The position numbers and the translations under genes were made by a program. From positions 258,001-322,000 of the forward strand of contig NW_026611617.1 in NCBI RefSeq assembly GCF_028009165.1: 64,000 nt of DNA, written 5' to 3'. Below the pieces are notes generated by a model, which saw only the letters and a list, made by a program, of their open reading frames with translations, made no database searches and was not told the DNA's origin. Origin of the DNA: Akanthomyces muscarius (Eukaryota > Ascomycota > Sordariomycetes > Hypocreales > Cordycipitaceae). Below are positions 8,634-20,648 of this stretch, piece by piece (position 1 is the stretch's first letter; each line of letters starts with the position of its first letter).

Positions 8634-11600
8634 CGTGAGCGAGGGATTTTGGAGCCAGGTTGGATATAGAGTAAGAAAATACAGGCGAGCAGGAAACCTG
8701 CCTCTCAGCGTGACAGGGCGGAGGACGTGTCATATAAGGCGCCGCCCACTCAAAGAGAGCAATCACTTCTTTTCGCTTTACTACACCCGTGCCTGCCTTT
8801 GTCTCACCGATACAAAGAGTCCTTGTGCTCCGCCTCTGCATGCCACCTGTGTGGGCGCAGCTGGGCGGCAACACGGCCCTTTCGCTACATTTTGCCTCGA
8901 TACGGAAGGCACTTGAAGCCTTGCCTGCGAGCTGCGGTCGGCCGGGGCCCCGAAGCGAGTTAGCTGATCGGCTAGGGAGGGGGGTGGAGGCCAGCGCCAA
9001 GTTTATGGCGCTGTAATTTGTCCGTAGTAGGGCTGAGCCACGCAGCTTTGCTCTTTTTCCCCTGCTAAAGTAGTTACTTTGTGCTGGGCCACTCGGAGGT
9101 GCTCCAGTCGGCGAACAAGAAACCAATGCGGTACCTGTTTGGGCGGTGCAAATCAAGGCCCGGCTTATTCTACCGCAAAAAGCTTGACTTGCGCGCATTT
9201 TACTAGTCCCAGAAGGAAAACGACAAGGGATTATGAGGGGGTCTGGAGCGCGTGGGTGACGTTGGCGCCCTGTCATACTCATTACACTACGCCGACGGCA
9301 GCAAATCACAGTCGGCACATCAAGCCGGTGATGACGTTGTTAGTGCTGCATTGCTGCCATGTCATCGTATTGCTTGCGCGGTAGCCATGTGAGAAACCCC
9401 ATCGGCGAATCGCCCACCCTTTTTCAGGCTCTCTCCGCGACGGCCTTGTGTATTTTTAAACCCACGATGATGATGTGGTCGCAATATGGCTTCGAGTCTG
9501 TCACAACTGTTGAAGATTAAGGTTAACCTGTCCATGGCGCAGTATCACAAGCTGCGATCCGCTCCATCGACACTGCCACCCATGCCCGAGGCGAGGCCAA
9601 TGCTGCATCACCGCTGCGGATCTCTCGTTCGGTACAGCAACGTCAGCCACACTTGTTTCGTCTGAAAGCCTGCTTCCACGTATTCGCAGGTGAGGTGGAA
9701 ATCTGAAATGTGATGCAACCCACCAAGCATGGAGTAATAAACAGGTCACCGAGTGATCATATTTCAGATAGGCACTCTCGTGCCGCTAAAAGCAATTCCT
9801 CCCATCAATATAGATCTCGCAGATCGCCTGACTGCCAAGGAAGCAGGGTGTCATGAACGTGTTGTCACAGCGGTGGCTGAAGCCTGGATGGGACCTCGCG
9901 ATGAAAGCGACTGCATCCAGCGTGCGAGCCGGGTTTCGCTTGCCATGTGCATATGTACACCGCAAAGGTCCAGACCGTCTCATTACCGACCGCGTCGGGC
10001 TGCACCCAACTAACCAGTCGATGCTAGTGGGCTGACAGCCTGCAAGTTGGCGCGCCGCAATCTAAGTGAAGCGTACGTATGCATGGCCCACACGAGAATC
10101 CGACGAGGGGCATGCGTAGAAGAATATTATTAGCCAACTATTCCGAGCCTAGATGAAAGAGCGCGAAACGTGTTTCCGCCTTGAGGAACGCCTCCGGGGA
10201 AGCCCGATTAATAATGTAAATACAAGTCCACCACTGAGCTTTTTGGCAGTGCAACACCGAGACTGACAAGTGACAAGTGACAAGCTCCACGAAGGGATCA
10301 ATCTACAGATTAATGATGACCAGTAACGCGGCCCTACCATAGTGGCAGTGCCAAGCAAACTTTGATTGTTAGCGGGGGCCTGCAAGGCTTCTGGAAGGAA
10401 TAAAGCCCTCGCGCGCCGAGGAGCCCTCGGAGGCTTGGAGCAGTCCCGGGTCCCTAGGCGCCCGATGACAGATGCAAGTTTGAAACTAAATGATTGGCGA
10501 AGAATAAAGATTCATTTTCGTTGGCGTTGATCAATCATTCAATCGTTTTTTTTTTTTCTGCTCCGTGGTCTCCGTGGCCTCCGTGGATAGAAATACGCTT
10601 AAAGGGACTCCCTCCATTACGTCCCCTACGCACCCTGCTCTAGCTAGTGTTGGCATGGCACCGAACTTGCGTTGCTAAATCCTGCCGAAGCCATTCGCAG
10701 ACAGTCCTTTGCTACTACTGGTAGTTTCCTGGATGCGATGAAAAAGCGATCGGTCTGCTAAGCATTGCGCCATCGGCACTACTGCACGGTGGCTTCGAAT
10801 CCCGTGCTGACAGGAGGTGTACCAATCCTGGCACCGCCACAGGCGAGTCCCAGCTCACGGTTGCTATGGCGTATCCTTAATTGTGATGCAGTTACCAGTA
10901 TCTAACAAGTCTACCCCCTTCAAGTAGAGAACATCGCCGTGTACGACATGCTGAAAACAAGATTGCATGCTCGCATATGTCCAAGACACAATGTTCGGCC
11001 CCAAATCAAACGCTCCGCTTAGAGCCAAATTACCGCTCACTTCCAACTCATCGCCGCTGATCGCATGTAGTCGTCATGATTGCTTCGCGGGTCAGGGTAA
11101 TCGAATGACGCACAATCTCGGAAGTGCCAAACTCATCCCCTCGCAATGCGACCGGCGAAAAAGTACAAAGGCCATACGAAACGCTTCCTCAAACCGTAGT
11201 TGAACCTCATGCGAGAAATTTTAACACTGCTCTAGGGTAGCCAAAGTCTCTTTGCGGCTACTTCCGGTGCTTCGGCGACATCGGTCGCAAGTCATGAAGA
11301 GTGGCCCTATGCATTAAGCAAATTTACCAGCATGGAATGATTGCTGACTCGCGGCGAGGCAGAAAACCACGCACACCAAGCAATTCCCTTATCACGAGAC
11401 GGCTAATGAGTGGCCTTTGTAAATTTCTCCAGTGGGTCGTCGCGTGAGCCGTTGCTGGGATGGATGCTTCACGCTCCGCTGTGTGCCCGCAGGGTCTGCT
11501 TCTGGGTTGGGGAAGGTCTTTGTTGTCGCGTGTTGGATTGCCAATAACCTCCAGTTCCTTGGGGCTGTCAGAGGTCACGGTTCCGGGACCAACAGCTTTT

Positions 11601-12140
11601 TGCTGTGCTGTCGTTGTCCAACATACTATGCTCTTGTATCGCATCGCCAGGACGCCATGCCGGCTACCGGGAAATGGCTGCCCCTGCAAGCCACCACGTC
11701 AAACTTTTTCCCCTTTGCCTACGACCCGGACGCCACGGCGGCGCTGCCAAGTACGGTCGGGCTGGGAATGCCGCTTCTAGACGCTAGCTGCCGGCAGGAG
11801 CGCTCCGATAGGCGGGAGAGGCTTTGTCGTGTTAGTTGGAGTTGTGGGGCGTGTCGCCGTCGGCCTTGTCAAAAAGTTTTCTATTTTACCTTCTCCAGGT
11901 CGCCTGTTCCCCAGACCAGGTCTGTTGTCATCTTGTTCGATTTCTCTCGTTGCGGGGAAATTTGCATATATTCTAGAAAAGCGTTCTGGTCGCCCGTCTC
12001 TCAGGAACAAGCCACTCGCGACCCATCCCGCTGTCACCCATTGCCACGACAACCAGAACCATTCCAGTACGGGAGCTCTGCTTACCAGCTTCCTTTGGCA
12101 TCGGGCTTGTGCTGCTGCAACACAGCTCAGCAACATCAAA
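8634..12140. other. Gene-free spacer, about 3.5 kb
   Basis: Frames in this stretch have random-looking composition and no family motifs. It contains a decayed tRNA-Ser-like relic at 10722-10812 (separate entry), a T-run at 10544-10557 followed by a CCGTGG(T/C)CT mini-repeat (10564-10584), and the probable 5' leader of the amino-acid permease (roughly 11850-12140, pyrimidine-rich). The region above 8633 is the promoter of the DUF2156 gene. Confidence 0.5.
10722..10812 (+). pseudogene. Degenerate tRNA-Ser(GCU)-like relic
   Basis: Parts of this stretch match a eukaryotic tRNA-Ser with GCU anticodon in order. AAGCGAT ends the D arm, CTGCTAA matches the anticodon loop (10754-10760), CATTG follows, and GTGGCTTCGAATCCCG (10789-10804) matches the T arm. 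It cannot be functional: the conserved T-stem closing pair next to TTCGAAT is C-C, the anticodon stem is mismatched, the segment between anticodon and T arm is longer than a normal variable arm, and the 5' side does not pair with the 3' acceptor strand GCTGACA. Several differences from the consensus in the D arm are G-to-A. It may be a dead tRNA gene or the head of a tRNA-derived SINE. The match was made by eye. Confidence 0.4.
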
Positions 12141-13693
12141 ATGACGGGACAGAACCCCGAGGCTCCGGCGCCTGTGTCCTCCAAGGACCATGGCCCCGAG
12201 GGCACCGCATCCACGAAGCAGAGCGCCGGCTCTCGGCAAGGCGCGCTGCTGCCCGCGCAGCAGGACCCCGAAGTTGGCTTCGAGCACAGCGACGAGCTGG
12301 ACAACGACCAGATGAAGCAGCTTGCTGCCTCTGGAAACGCCCACTTCCATCGCCTCGGCTGGAAGCGCCTTGCAATTGTCACCATTGTCGAGGCCGTCGC
12401 TCTCGGCGCGCTAAGTCTGCCCAAGGCATACGACACGCTGGGAATGTTCCCCGGCGTCTTCCTGACCATTATGCTGGGCTTTATTGCCATCTTCACCAGC
12501 TACATCGTCGGTCAAGTCAAGCTCAAGTACCCTGAAGCGGCTAGCTATGCCGATGCGGGACGCCTGCTACTCGGTCGCTTTGGCTACGAACTCTTCGGTG
12601 CTGCTATGGTTCTTGAACTGGTTATGGTTGTCGGATCGCATGCGCTGACTGGCAGCATCGCGCTGGGAGATCTCAACAACGGACACGTCTGCTCCGTTGC
12701 CTTTTCTGCCATTTCCGCAATCATTCTGCTGGTTCTGGCCATTCCCCCCTCCTTTACTGAAGTCGCTATCCTCGGCTACATTGACTTCGTGTCCATTATT
12801 GTCGCGATTGGCATCACCATCATTGCGACGGGCATTCAGGCCACCAACAGTGAGCACGGCCTGAAGGGAGTTGATTGGAGAACCATGCCCAAGGAAGGCC
12901 TCAGCTTTTCCGAAGCATTTGTCGCTGTGAGCAACATCATCTTCGCCTTTAGCTTCGCCATTGGCCAATTCTCCTTCATGGACGAGATGCACACCCCGAC
13001 CGACTATATGAAGTCTATTTGGGCGTCGGGAACCATCCAGATCTGCATTTACACGCTGACCGGTGCTTTGTGCTACGCCTTTATTGGCAGCAATGTGCTC
13101 GCGCCAGCTCTACTGTCGGCCGGTCCTACCATCTCAAAGGTGGCTTTTGGCGTGGCATTGCCTGTCATCTTCATCTCTGGTTCCATCAACTCCACAGTTG
13201 CTCTGCGATACATTCACGGCCGTATCTGGAAGAAGTCCATCGTCCGATATGTCAACACCCCTCAGGGCTGGTTCTGGTGGATTTCCCTGGTCACCGTCTT
13301 TACCATCATTGCTTGGATCATTGCTGAGGCTATCCCCATCTTCTCGGACTTGCTGTCGCTTGCCTCTGCTCTGTTCGTCTCGGGATTTTCTTTCTGGATT
13401 CCGGCCGTCATGTGGTTCTATCTTCTCTGCGAAGGCCCGTGGTTCTCACGCAAGAATATCCTCATCAGTCTCGGAAGCATTCTCGCTTTCATTGTTGGTA
13501 TTGTGACTCTGGGCGCTGGCACCTATGCTACAATTAAAGATATCGTAAGTTCTGCCGTCTTTTTTTTCTTCTTATTTCCTTTGCCGTTACTAATTTTCCG
13601 GGACAGATTGACCAAACCACTCACGGTGACACCCATCGTCCATTCGCTTGCCGCCCGCTTCCGACCGTCGGTAACGCCACGGCTGGACACTGA
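12141..13693 (+). CDS. Amino-acid/auxin permease family transporter (Mtr-like neutral amino-acid permease)
   Basis: Two exons, 12141-13544 and 13607-13693 (intron GTAAGT...GACAG, 62 nt), encode 496 aa. An 85-residue hydrophilic N-terminus leads into LGWKRLAIVTIVEAVALGAL, the first helix of the AAAP (PF01490) family; about eleven hydrophobic segments follow. The segment GSINSTVALRYIHGRIWKKS near residue 350 and the C-terminal GWFWWIS helix match the Neurospora Mtr group, which imports neutral aliphatic and aromatic amino acids at the plasma membrane. The retained-intron reading adds unrelated residues, whereas the spliced end gives a short hydrophilic tail ending VGNATAGH. The frame is open upstream to 11829, but the N-terminal Met chosen is the first that gives family-like sequence. 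Family is secure, substrate inferred. Confidence 0.92.
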
Positions 13694-14185
13694 TAGCGAA
13701 CAACTGTACGATATGCATGCATTGTATTATAAGATTGAATAGCCATTTTCCTAGTACGAATAGATATTGCAATGAATTTTATGCGTCCTTCTACTTCTTT
13801 TTTTAGCCAGCTATTGGAGAGGCAGAAATTGCAATCGAGCTGGCGTTGAGCAAAGCCTGGAGTATTGACTGTGCAAATGAGCTTTAAGCCCGAGAGGCCA
13901 GTAATGTCCGCAAAAGGAGTATAATTTCCACTAAACTCTTCCCACGCAAGCCAAATTTGCCCACTAAAATAATGCATAGAAGCCAGCCAGGCCGCCGACG
14001 ACGGCTCCGACAGCTTAGCAGTTAGCGCGGGGCAAGTAGCATGGCCAGATGATTTAGTAGCCTTCGTAGATATGTATAACTATGTATGTACATATATATA
14101 TATACATAAGAATAGCAAATCGCGCAAGTATAGCATCATAAACTTGGTGAATTTCATCATCGATATCACAGACTACAAGATCACC
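13694..14185. promoter_or_regulatory. Spacer and promoter of the isochorismatase-like gene
   Basis: About 490 bp between two genes on the same strand. The alternating stretch ATATATATATACATA at 14092-14106, about 80 bp before the next start codon, is a likely TATA region. No gene is seen. Confidence 0.45.
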
Positions 14186-14836
14186 ATGACTATCCCGCCA
14201 CAGAATCCGGCAGCACACCCGCCTAAGAAGACAGCACTGATGCTTCTGGATTTCCACCAGCTGGTCGTGGACATGATCCAGCCGCAGGAAACACAGGATC
14301 GCCTCTGCCATGACGTTCAAAGCCTGCTCAAGTCTGCGCGCGCCAATGGGTCTCCGGTTATCCACTCAATGATGGGTTTTGAACAGGAGCCACTAGCCAA
14401 GAGCAAGGTCCGCCAAACATTTGAATCGAAATACAAACCTCTCCTTACCTCTGCGCCGGAGAAGCTCGTGGAGTGGGAAGGCTTCACTGATAACGCAGCG
14501 CCAGCCAGCCACGAGATTACCGTTTACAAAAAACCTGGCTGCGTTTCGGCATTGAAGACCTCAGAGCTTTTACACTTCCTAAAGGAGCAGCACGTTATTG
14601 AGAGCGTCATTATTTGCGGTGTCATCACAAGCGGCGCTGTGCTTAGCACCGCTCGCGAAGCCGCTGATCTCGGATTTACGACGACAGTAGTTGAGGAAGG
14701 CTGCTGGGACTATGCGCCAGAGACACACGACGTCGTTCTACACAAGGTTCTGCCCATGACAGCCTGGGTTGTGAAGATGGAAACAGCGCTCAAGCTTCTT
14801 GCTGGCAAGTCTGAGGCGCTAGAAGACACAAAGTAG
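14186..14836 (+). CDS. Isochorismatase-family hydrolase lacking the usual nucleophilic cysteine
   Basis: Single exon, 216 aa, the usual length of the family. The catalytic triad of cysteine hydrolases is Asp-Lys-Cys. Asp is present in ALMLLDFHQ (D22) and Lys in TVYKKPG (K115/K116). Where the family normally has T-x-x-C-V, this protein reads GVITSGAVLSTAREAADLG, placing Ala151 at the cysteine position. Some family members (EntB and PhzD isochorismatases, and a bacterial subgroup with TSGVVLST) also lack that cysteine, so the protein is not necessarily dead; it may act on a vinyl-ether substrate rather than an amide, or bind without catalysis. A nearby C144 in VIICGV is not at the catalytic position. 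It converges with the hexose transporter, with only 92 bp between stop codons. The start at 14186 was preferred over an upstream in-frame ATG because the added residues are AT-rich promoter-like sequence. Confidence 0.85.
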   Translation: MTIPPQNPAAHPPKKTALMLLDFHQLVVDMIQPQETQDRLCHDVQSLLKSARANGSPVIHSMMGFEQEPLAKSKVRQTFESKYKPLLTSAPEKLVEWEGFTDNAAPASHEITVYKKPGCVSALKTSELLHFLKEQHVIESVIICGVITSGAVLSTAREAADLGFTTTVVEEGCWDYAPETHDVVLHKVLPMTAWVVKMETALKLLAGKSEALEDTK

Positions 14837-14928
14837 TTGATACATTTCTATTATACAAGTTAAATGACGAGTTTTTGCTATATGCTGCCTATATTCCTTT
14901 TTTGCGTACTGAACATGCCTACGAGATC

Positions 14929-16601
14929 TTACGCCTCAGCACTAGACGAAACGTCTACGCCAGTGCTACGACCACCCTCCTTGCGGTAACTGTTGCCGTC
15001 CCACTTGGCGGAAGTGATGGGATTGACATGTTGGATGTACATGAGGTCAACTTCCTCCAGAGTGCGGTCTTTGGACTCAATGACGAAGAAAAACACAATG
15101 ACAACCAAGGCACCACAGCATCCAGCAAAGACAAGGCCATAGAGGTAGTCAATCTCGTCAGTGATGAAGCGAGTGAAGAAAGACAGCATGAAGTTCCAGA
15201 ACCAGTTCGACGCAGTAGCCAGGCCCATGCAGACACTGCGGTAGCGCAGAGGGTACAATTCAGAGTTGACGGCCCAAACGAGGGGGCCCCAGGAGATGGC
15301 GAAAGCCACAATGGAAAGACAAGAGAAGGTGATGAGAACGCGACCGGCGGTAGGCGTATTTAGAGGATTTGCCTGATCGATGGCAAAGTGTCCGACAAAA
15401 GCGTAGATCAGGAAGCACATCATCATCCACGCGGCGCCGATCATGAGAATAGGACGTCTTCCCCACTTGCCCACGACCCAAAGGGATACAATAGTAGCGA
15501 CGACGTTCACTGATCCGAGAATGAGCTGCGTGATGTAGCTGTTTTCGATGCCGGTCGACTTAAACACGGTCGTTCCAAAATAGAAAAAATAGTTGACGCC
15601 GACGAGTTGCTGTCCACAGCCGAGGACAATACCCAGCATCGTGCGGTAAAACATGCGCGGGCCAGTAAAGACCTCTGAGAAGCTGAACTGCTTAGACAGC
15701 TCACTCTCTTCGTTGATTTTGTTTTGTATGTCGTTGATCTGGTGATCCACAGTCGCCGAATGCTCCGGCAGGCCGGCGAGCTTAGCAATTGTGGTGCGGG
15801 CCTCTTCGGTGCGGCCGTGGCCGTATGCGTATCGGGGCGACTCGGGGAAGAAGAGAATAAGTGTCCCGAGAAGCAGGGCCCAGGCAAAAGACAGGCCGTT
15901 GGGAATGCGCCACGAAGCACTGCTGGTGTGGATGCGGCTGGTGCCAAAGTTGACCATTTCGGCGAGCCAAATGCCAAAAGTAATGAAGAGCTGGTACGAG
16001 GAGACGATGATACCACGGATCGGCGCAGGCGAGCACTCGGACTGGTACATGGGCACGACGACGGACAGGGAGCCAATGCTCAGGCCGGTGACAAGTCGGC
16101 CGATGGCGAATTGCACCCAGTGGGTGCTGGAGGAAATCTCAATCACGGTTCCAATGCAGGTGAAGAATGCAGAGATGGAAATGGCAAGCCTGCGGCCAAG
16201 CATGTCGGCCATCTTGCCGGCAATTAGGGCACCGATAAGTGCACCAATGCTGACCAGGCCGACTATTGTTCCCTGTCTCGCCGCGCTGAATTCGTATTGG
16301 CCGTTGTCATTGCGTTGGCCAAATCGCCGAGAGTAGTCGGTCATGGGGAAGAAGCCAGAGATTTCACCACTATAGAATAAAGTTAGACTCCAAGGACAAA
16401 TCCTTACGACAGCGTGGCACTGTACCTGACGTAGCCAAAGATCAAACCGCCAAGACTGGCAGTGAAGCCTGCGGTGACGGCCAGCGCCGTAACCTTTTGC
16501 TCATCGGGGACGTTGCTCTGCTGGTTCGCCAGCTCGACCTGGGGTCGCTCATCCTCAGGAAGGTGAGCATTGCTGAGCTTTCGCTTGGTAAAGGCACCCA
16601 T
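14929..16601 (-). CDS. MFS sugar transporter (hexose transporter, SP family)
   Basis: Two exons, 16601-16426 and 16369-14929 (intron 56 nt, GTACAG...TAG), encode 538 aa. Twelve helices and the SP-family signatures are present: GGLIFGYVSGEISGF at the splice junction, MADMLGRR in the loop after TM2, GRLVTGLSIGSLSVVVPMYQSE, PESPRY near mid-protein, GQQLVGVNYFFYFG in TM7 and a WGPLVWAVNSELYPLRYRS segment. The Gly-Tyr-Val-Ser text at the junction replaces the commoner GYDSG, so the TM1 Asp is Val here. Members import hexoses by facilitation or proton symport at the plasma membrane; related proteins can serve as sugar sensors, but no long sensor-type tail is present. Its neighbour across 92 bp is the isochorismatase-like hydrolase. 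Confidence 0.92.
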
Positions 16602-18370
16602 CGTGTCCGGAGTGTGTGCCCTGGGTTGTTAGTCGTAAAGGTGGAAGCAGAACAGGAAAGAGGACGGCAGGCCCGGGGGGGGTCACGGAGCAGAGCACAC
16701 CCTCTTCGTATAAATAAAAACCCAGCATGACCAGTCCACTGTTTTTTTCCTCGTCGCATTTTCTTATCAAGTCCGTTGCCTCCGTAGGCAGAGTAGGGTA
16801 CAGTCCTATTGCGGCGGGCGGGCTGGTCCACATTCCCTGACAAGCCTTTGCTGGTTTCGGTACTTTGCCAGATATCATCGGGAACCGCGCCGGACGGCCG
16901 CCGGGCATATGGCTTCTGGGTCCTGCATTCAAGTTAGCGCTGGCAGTGGGCCGATCCGGAAGCAAGCTTTTTGTTGTGGCCACCCATTCCGCTGCTGAAT
17001 GAGAAACGTCAACGTTGTCTAGCGGTTTTCAGGTGCCAGAAGTATTCTTCCGGCTAATGCTTTTGTGCTGAAACCATTTCTTCCGCTCGGTCAAGTTCAA
17101 AGACATCTTCGTTCTACTAAAAAATACATTCGCCAAAGCCTTGCTGGGATCTAGCCAGATGGACAGCGGGCCCCAATTTGAACGCTACTGAGGCAAAATT
17201 AGGTTTTGGCGTGCTCCCTGACATCATCTGGAAGAGAAACAGCGGCCTGCTACTCATTTCCTTTCGCTGTCGACCAATGTTCGCGACTGGAGCACGCTGC
17301 GGCTTGGCCTGCACGATACGCTCAGGCGTACCAGAGTCGCAACAACCAGGTACCCTGTTTCTATTCATGGATTGTGCCCAATTTGTGAGGCTTTTTCCAC
17401 ACAGGAACCACTCAACGCCCCAATCGATCCACTGTCTCGGGCCGATGAGAAGCAGCAAGCCACTAAAGATTGGGTGCTTGCTGGGTACCTCGACGCCCCT
17501 TGTTGCGCGTTTTACAGAGCGTTTCGAACAACGGCTGGGCCGTCCTGGACAGAAGGTCACTCTGAGAGTAGAAGAGCGTTGGCAAGTTGGTGGCCGGCCT
17601 CTGCTAAAATGGGTAACCTAGTCCTGAAGGAGACGGTCATATGGCGGAAACGCCTCATCCGAATTATACCTTTGAGTCTGAACGCTATTCCCAAGCCACG
17701 TCGGCCACGGCTGATGATTTATGAGGTCAGGGGATACGATACAATTTTCAAAATTTAGTGGCGCCGAATCCGCAAGTACCAGTACCCAGCACTCTGTGAT
17801 CGAGGCACTGACTAGCTGCGACGCTATAAAAAGTGGACGCGCCAATGGACTGCCATTATGGGCTCAAGAGTCGGAGGTTAATAAGTTGTGTGTTGTTGTA
17901 TGCTAGCGCAACGATACAGATGCCGTTTGTGAATGCCTTGTTCGTGTCGGATGCCGTGACAGCCCGGTATAGCAAGTCGTGCAGTCTCTACAGAGTAGCA
18001 TGCCACAAAAACTGCTTCGAGATGAAAATGCCAGTCATAGTATGGATGGAAAGCGCCCGGGCTATACAACCTGTCGATGAATTCGGGCAGCCGCTTTTAT
18101 TAGTCGTCCAAAACGGGCGTGCTCAACTTTTGATGCTGTATAATTCCAAATCACATTTCGAAGCAGGACTCAACGCCACTTCTCTTCAGCGCAAGGACGG
18201 GAGAGGCTGGCCAATTAGCACCAGATCGTAAGACGCCGATTTGCTAGCTCCTTCCCCCGCACAACCCCGCGTCACGTCGGCCATGCCATTGCAGCTACCC
18301 TCAGCCACCGTTTCTTTGCGAAGCACAATCATCGCAGCTGTCGAGTTCACCAATCAAGCAACGTTTCGGG
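16602..18370. promoter_or_regulatory. Divergent spacer between sugar transporter and aldehyde dehydrogenase
   Basis: About 1.77 kb between divergent start codons; it should hold both promoters. Frames inside show no family motif and conflicting reading on both strands. A G-run GCCCGGGGGGGGTC occurs at 16670-16683. I see no RNA gene or repeat. Confidence 0.5.
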
Positions 18371-19953
18371 ATGTCGTCAGCTACGGGATTGCCATTTACC
18401 CTGAAGGACGCGTCCCTTCTCAAGGACAAATCCTACGTCAACGCAGAATGGGTTGAGGCCAAGTCGGGCCAGAGGTTCAATGTTATCGATCCCGGCTCGG
18501 ACAAGACTTGGGCTTCGTGCCCAGATAATGGGCCAGAGGACGTGGATGCCGCGGTCGATGCAGCCCATGCAGCGTTTCAAACTTATCGCAAAGTCAATCC
18601 TCGCCAACGGGCACAGTTGCTTCTTGCCTGGCACAAGTTGATTGAGGAAAGCAAAGATGACCTGGCTACCATCATGACCTGGGAGACTGGCAAGCCTCTT
18701 TCTGAGGCTTATGGCGAGATTGCCTACGCACAGGGCTTCACCTGGTGGTTTGCTGGCGAAGCTGAGCGTATCCAGGGATCGGTCAGCGTTCCAGCTGCCC
18801 CGAACCGCAGGGTCATGATTGTAAAGCAACCGATCGGTGTTGCTGTCGCGCTGGTACCTTGGAACTTTCCCATTGCCATGGTGCTTCGTAAAGCAGGAGC
18901 AGCTTTCGCCGCTGGCTGTACCATGATTGTGAAGCCATCGCCGGAAACACCGCTGACCTGTCTCGCCCTGGCCGAGCTTGCCAGTCGCGCTGGATATGCT
19001 CCCGGTGTTTTTAACGTCTTGACAACATCTCTTGCCAACACTCCTCCCTTATCCGAAGCCCTTTGCCTTCATCCGAATGTACACAAAGTCACCTTCACAG
19101 GCAGCACCCGCGTTGGTAAAATTGTCGCTGGTCTCTGCGCGCGCAACTTGAAAAAATGCACCCTAGAGCTTGGTGGAAACTGCCCGTTCATCGTATTTGA
19201 CGATGCTAACTTGGAACAAGCGCTGGGACAGTTCATGGCTCTCAAGTGGCGACATGCAGGCCAGGCGTGTATCACGGCCAACCGTCTCTATGTGCAGTCA
19301 GGTGTTTACGCAAGATTCACACAGATGCTGGTAGACAAGACAAAGGGCCTCGTGGTTGGCCACGGATCAAAGGACAGCACAAATATGGGCCCAGTGACAA
19401 CTCCCAATGGCATAAAAAAAGCTGAAGCGCAGGTATCCGATGCACTGAATCTAGGCGCCAAACTTGTTCTCGGAAGCGGTAAAGGCCGCCTCGAGGACGG
19501 TGCGGGCGAGGGCAATGGCGTCAGCGGCTACTTCATGGAGCCCACGATTCTCACAGGAATGACAAAGGACATGCTGATGACTCGTGAAGAGACATTCGCA
19601 CCTGTGTGTGGAGTGTATTCTTTCGATACGGAAGAACAGGCGACACAGTGGGCGAATGACACCAGTATGGGCCTAGCGAGTTACGCCTTTACAAAGAACA
19701 TCGATCGGGTCTTTCGTCTGTCTGAGAATCTTGAAGCTGGTATGATTGGCGTGGTAAGTACTGCCGCTGGAAAAGACGGGCAGCTGAGTTACTGACTCAG
19801 CGAAACTAGAATACCGGCAACAGCTCTGCCGCAGAAAGTCCATTTGGAGGAATCAAGGAATCCGGCTACGGGAAAGAAAGTGGGAAAGATGTCGCGGTCA
19901 ACGAATATCTTGTTGCAAAGACCGTGACGATAACTTTGGAGGATCATTTCTAG
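18371..19953 (+). CDS. Succinate-semialdehyde dehydrogenase-type aldehyde dehydrogenase
   Basis: Two exons, 18371-19753 and 19810-19953 (intron 56 nt), encode 508 aa, normal for the family. The NAD(P)-binding region PWNFPIAMVLRK (about 164-175) and FTGSTRVGK (about 242-250), the general base E266 in LELGG, and the nucleophile C300 in GQACITANR are intact. The second exon supplies the SSADH-type C-terminus SPFGGIKESGYGKESG. The enzyme oxidises succinic semialdehyde (or another omega-carboxy semialdehyde) to the acid, the last step of the GABA shunt. LGGNCPF has Cys where most SSADHs have Ala, and GQACITANR departs from the common GQTC, so substrate range may differ. No clear mitochondrial presequence is seen, suggesting a cytosolic paralogue. 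It is followed on the same strand by a cupin. Confidence 0.9.
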
Positions 19954-20199
19954 GCATGGCATCAGTAGCGGTTCCATCTATATTATGACGAAATACTTTT
20001 ACTGCTGCGTCGTTGTACGCCCTTTATTTCGACGTCAATCGCTGTCCTGGTACCGAATAACTAGTTTACGCCCTTGCATCTGTCTAGTGCATTAGCGGCG
20101 CCCTTGGATGACATTGCGGACCAAGCCTATTGGCACATAAAAATAGCGAGCTGCCAGCGAAAGGCAAGAAATCCATTGTCCAACTACTAAACTTTCAAC

Positions 20200-20568
20200 A
20201 TGTCGATATCTATCCCCAAATCGTTCAGCGCCATCACAGATACTTGGGCACCCCATCTGGTCGCCAGTGTGAATGGGCAACACATCAAGATTGCCAAGAT
20301 TGATGGCTCATTCGTCTTTCACTCGCATCCTGAATCCGAGGAAGTCTTTTACGTCTTGTCGGGCCGCCTGACCATGAAATTTGAGGACCGCGACGACATC
20401 GTCATGGATACCGGCGACATGTACGTTGTGCCCAAGGGTGTCCGCCACTGCCCGGTCGCAGACAATGCACAAATTATGCTCGTCGAAGCTGCAGATACGA
20501 TAAACACCGGCGATGCCCCAGCATCCGAGCGCACAAGAGCAGTCAACAACCGGTTTCACGGGAACTAG
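20200..20568 (+). CDS. Small single-domain cupin (Cupin_2) protein
   Basis: Single exon, 122 aa. Cupin motif 1 reads HSHPESEEVFYVLSG (about 42-56) with the metal ligands H-x-H and E. Motif 2 reads DTGDMYVVPKGVRHCP (about 71-86) with the final His, so a bound divalent metal is expected. Such stand-alone cupins include isomerases, dioxygenases and sugar- or semialdehyde-processing enzymes; no specific reaction can be assigned. The gene lies 246 bp downstream of the aldehyde dehydrogenase and converges with the SDR, with 80 bp between stops, which suggests but does not show a shared pathway. Confidence 0.85.
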   Translation: MSISIPKSFSAITDTWAPHLVASVNGQHIKIAKIDGSFVFHSHPESEEVFYVLSGRLTMKFEDRDDIVMDTGDMYVVPKGVRHCPVADNAQIMLVEAADTINTGDAPASERTRAVNNRFHGN

Positions 20569-20648
20569 TCCAATTGCTTCGGGAAGAAATCAAATTGTAT
20601 CTTTAGTTCGAGCTCGTTGAGTTATAGCTATGAGTCTAAGCAATAACG

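Noticed and set aside
8500..9318. 272-codon minus-strand frame overlapping the start of the DUF2156 gene
   Set aside because: Composition is rich in Ser/Arg/Cys like random sequence, no motif, and it covers the promoter of a well-supported gene.
11432..12535. 367-codon plus-strand frame covering the leader and start of the amino-acid permease
   Set aside because: It is in a different frame from the permease, carries no motif and is Cys/Arg-rich.
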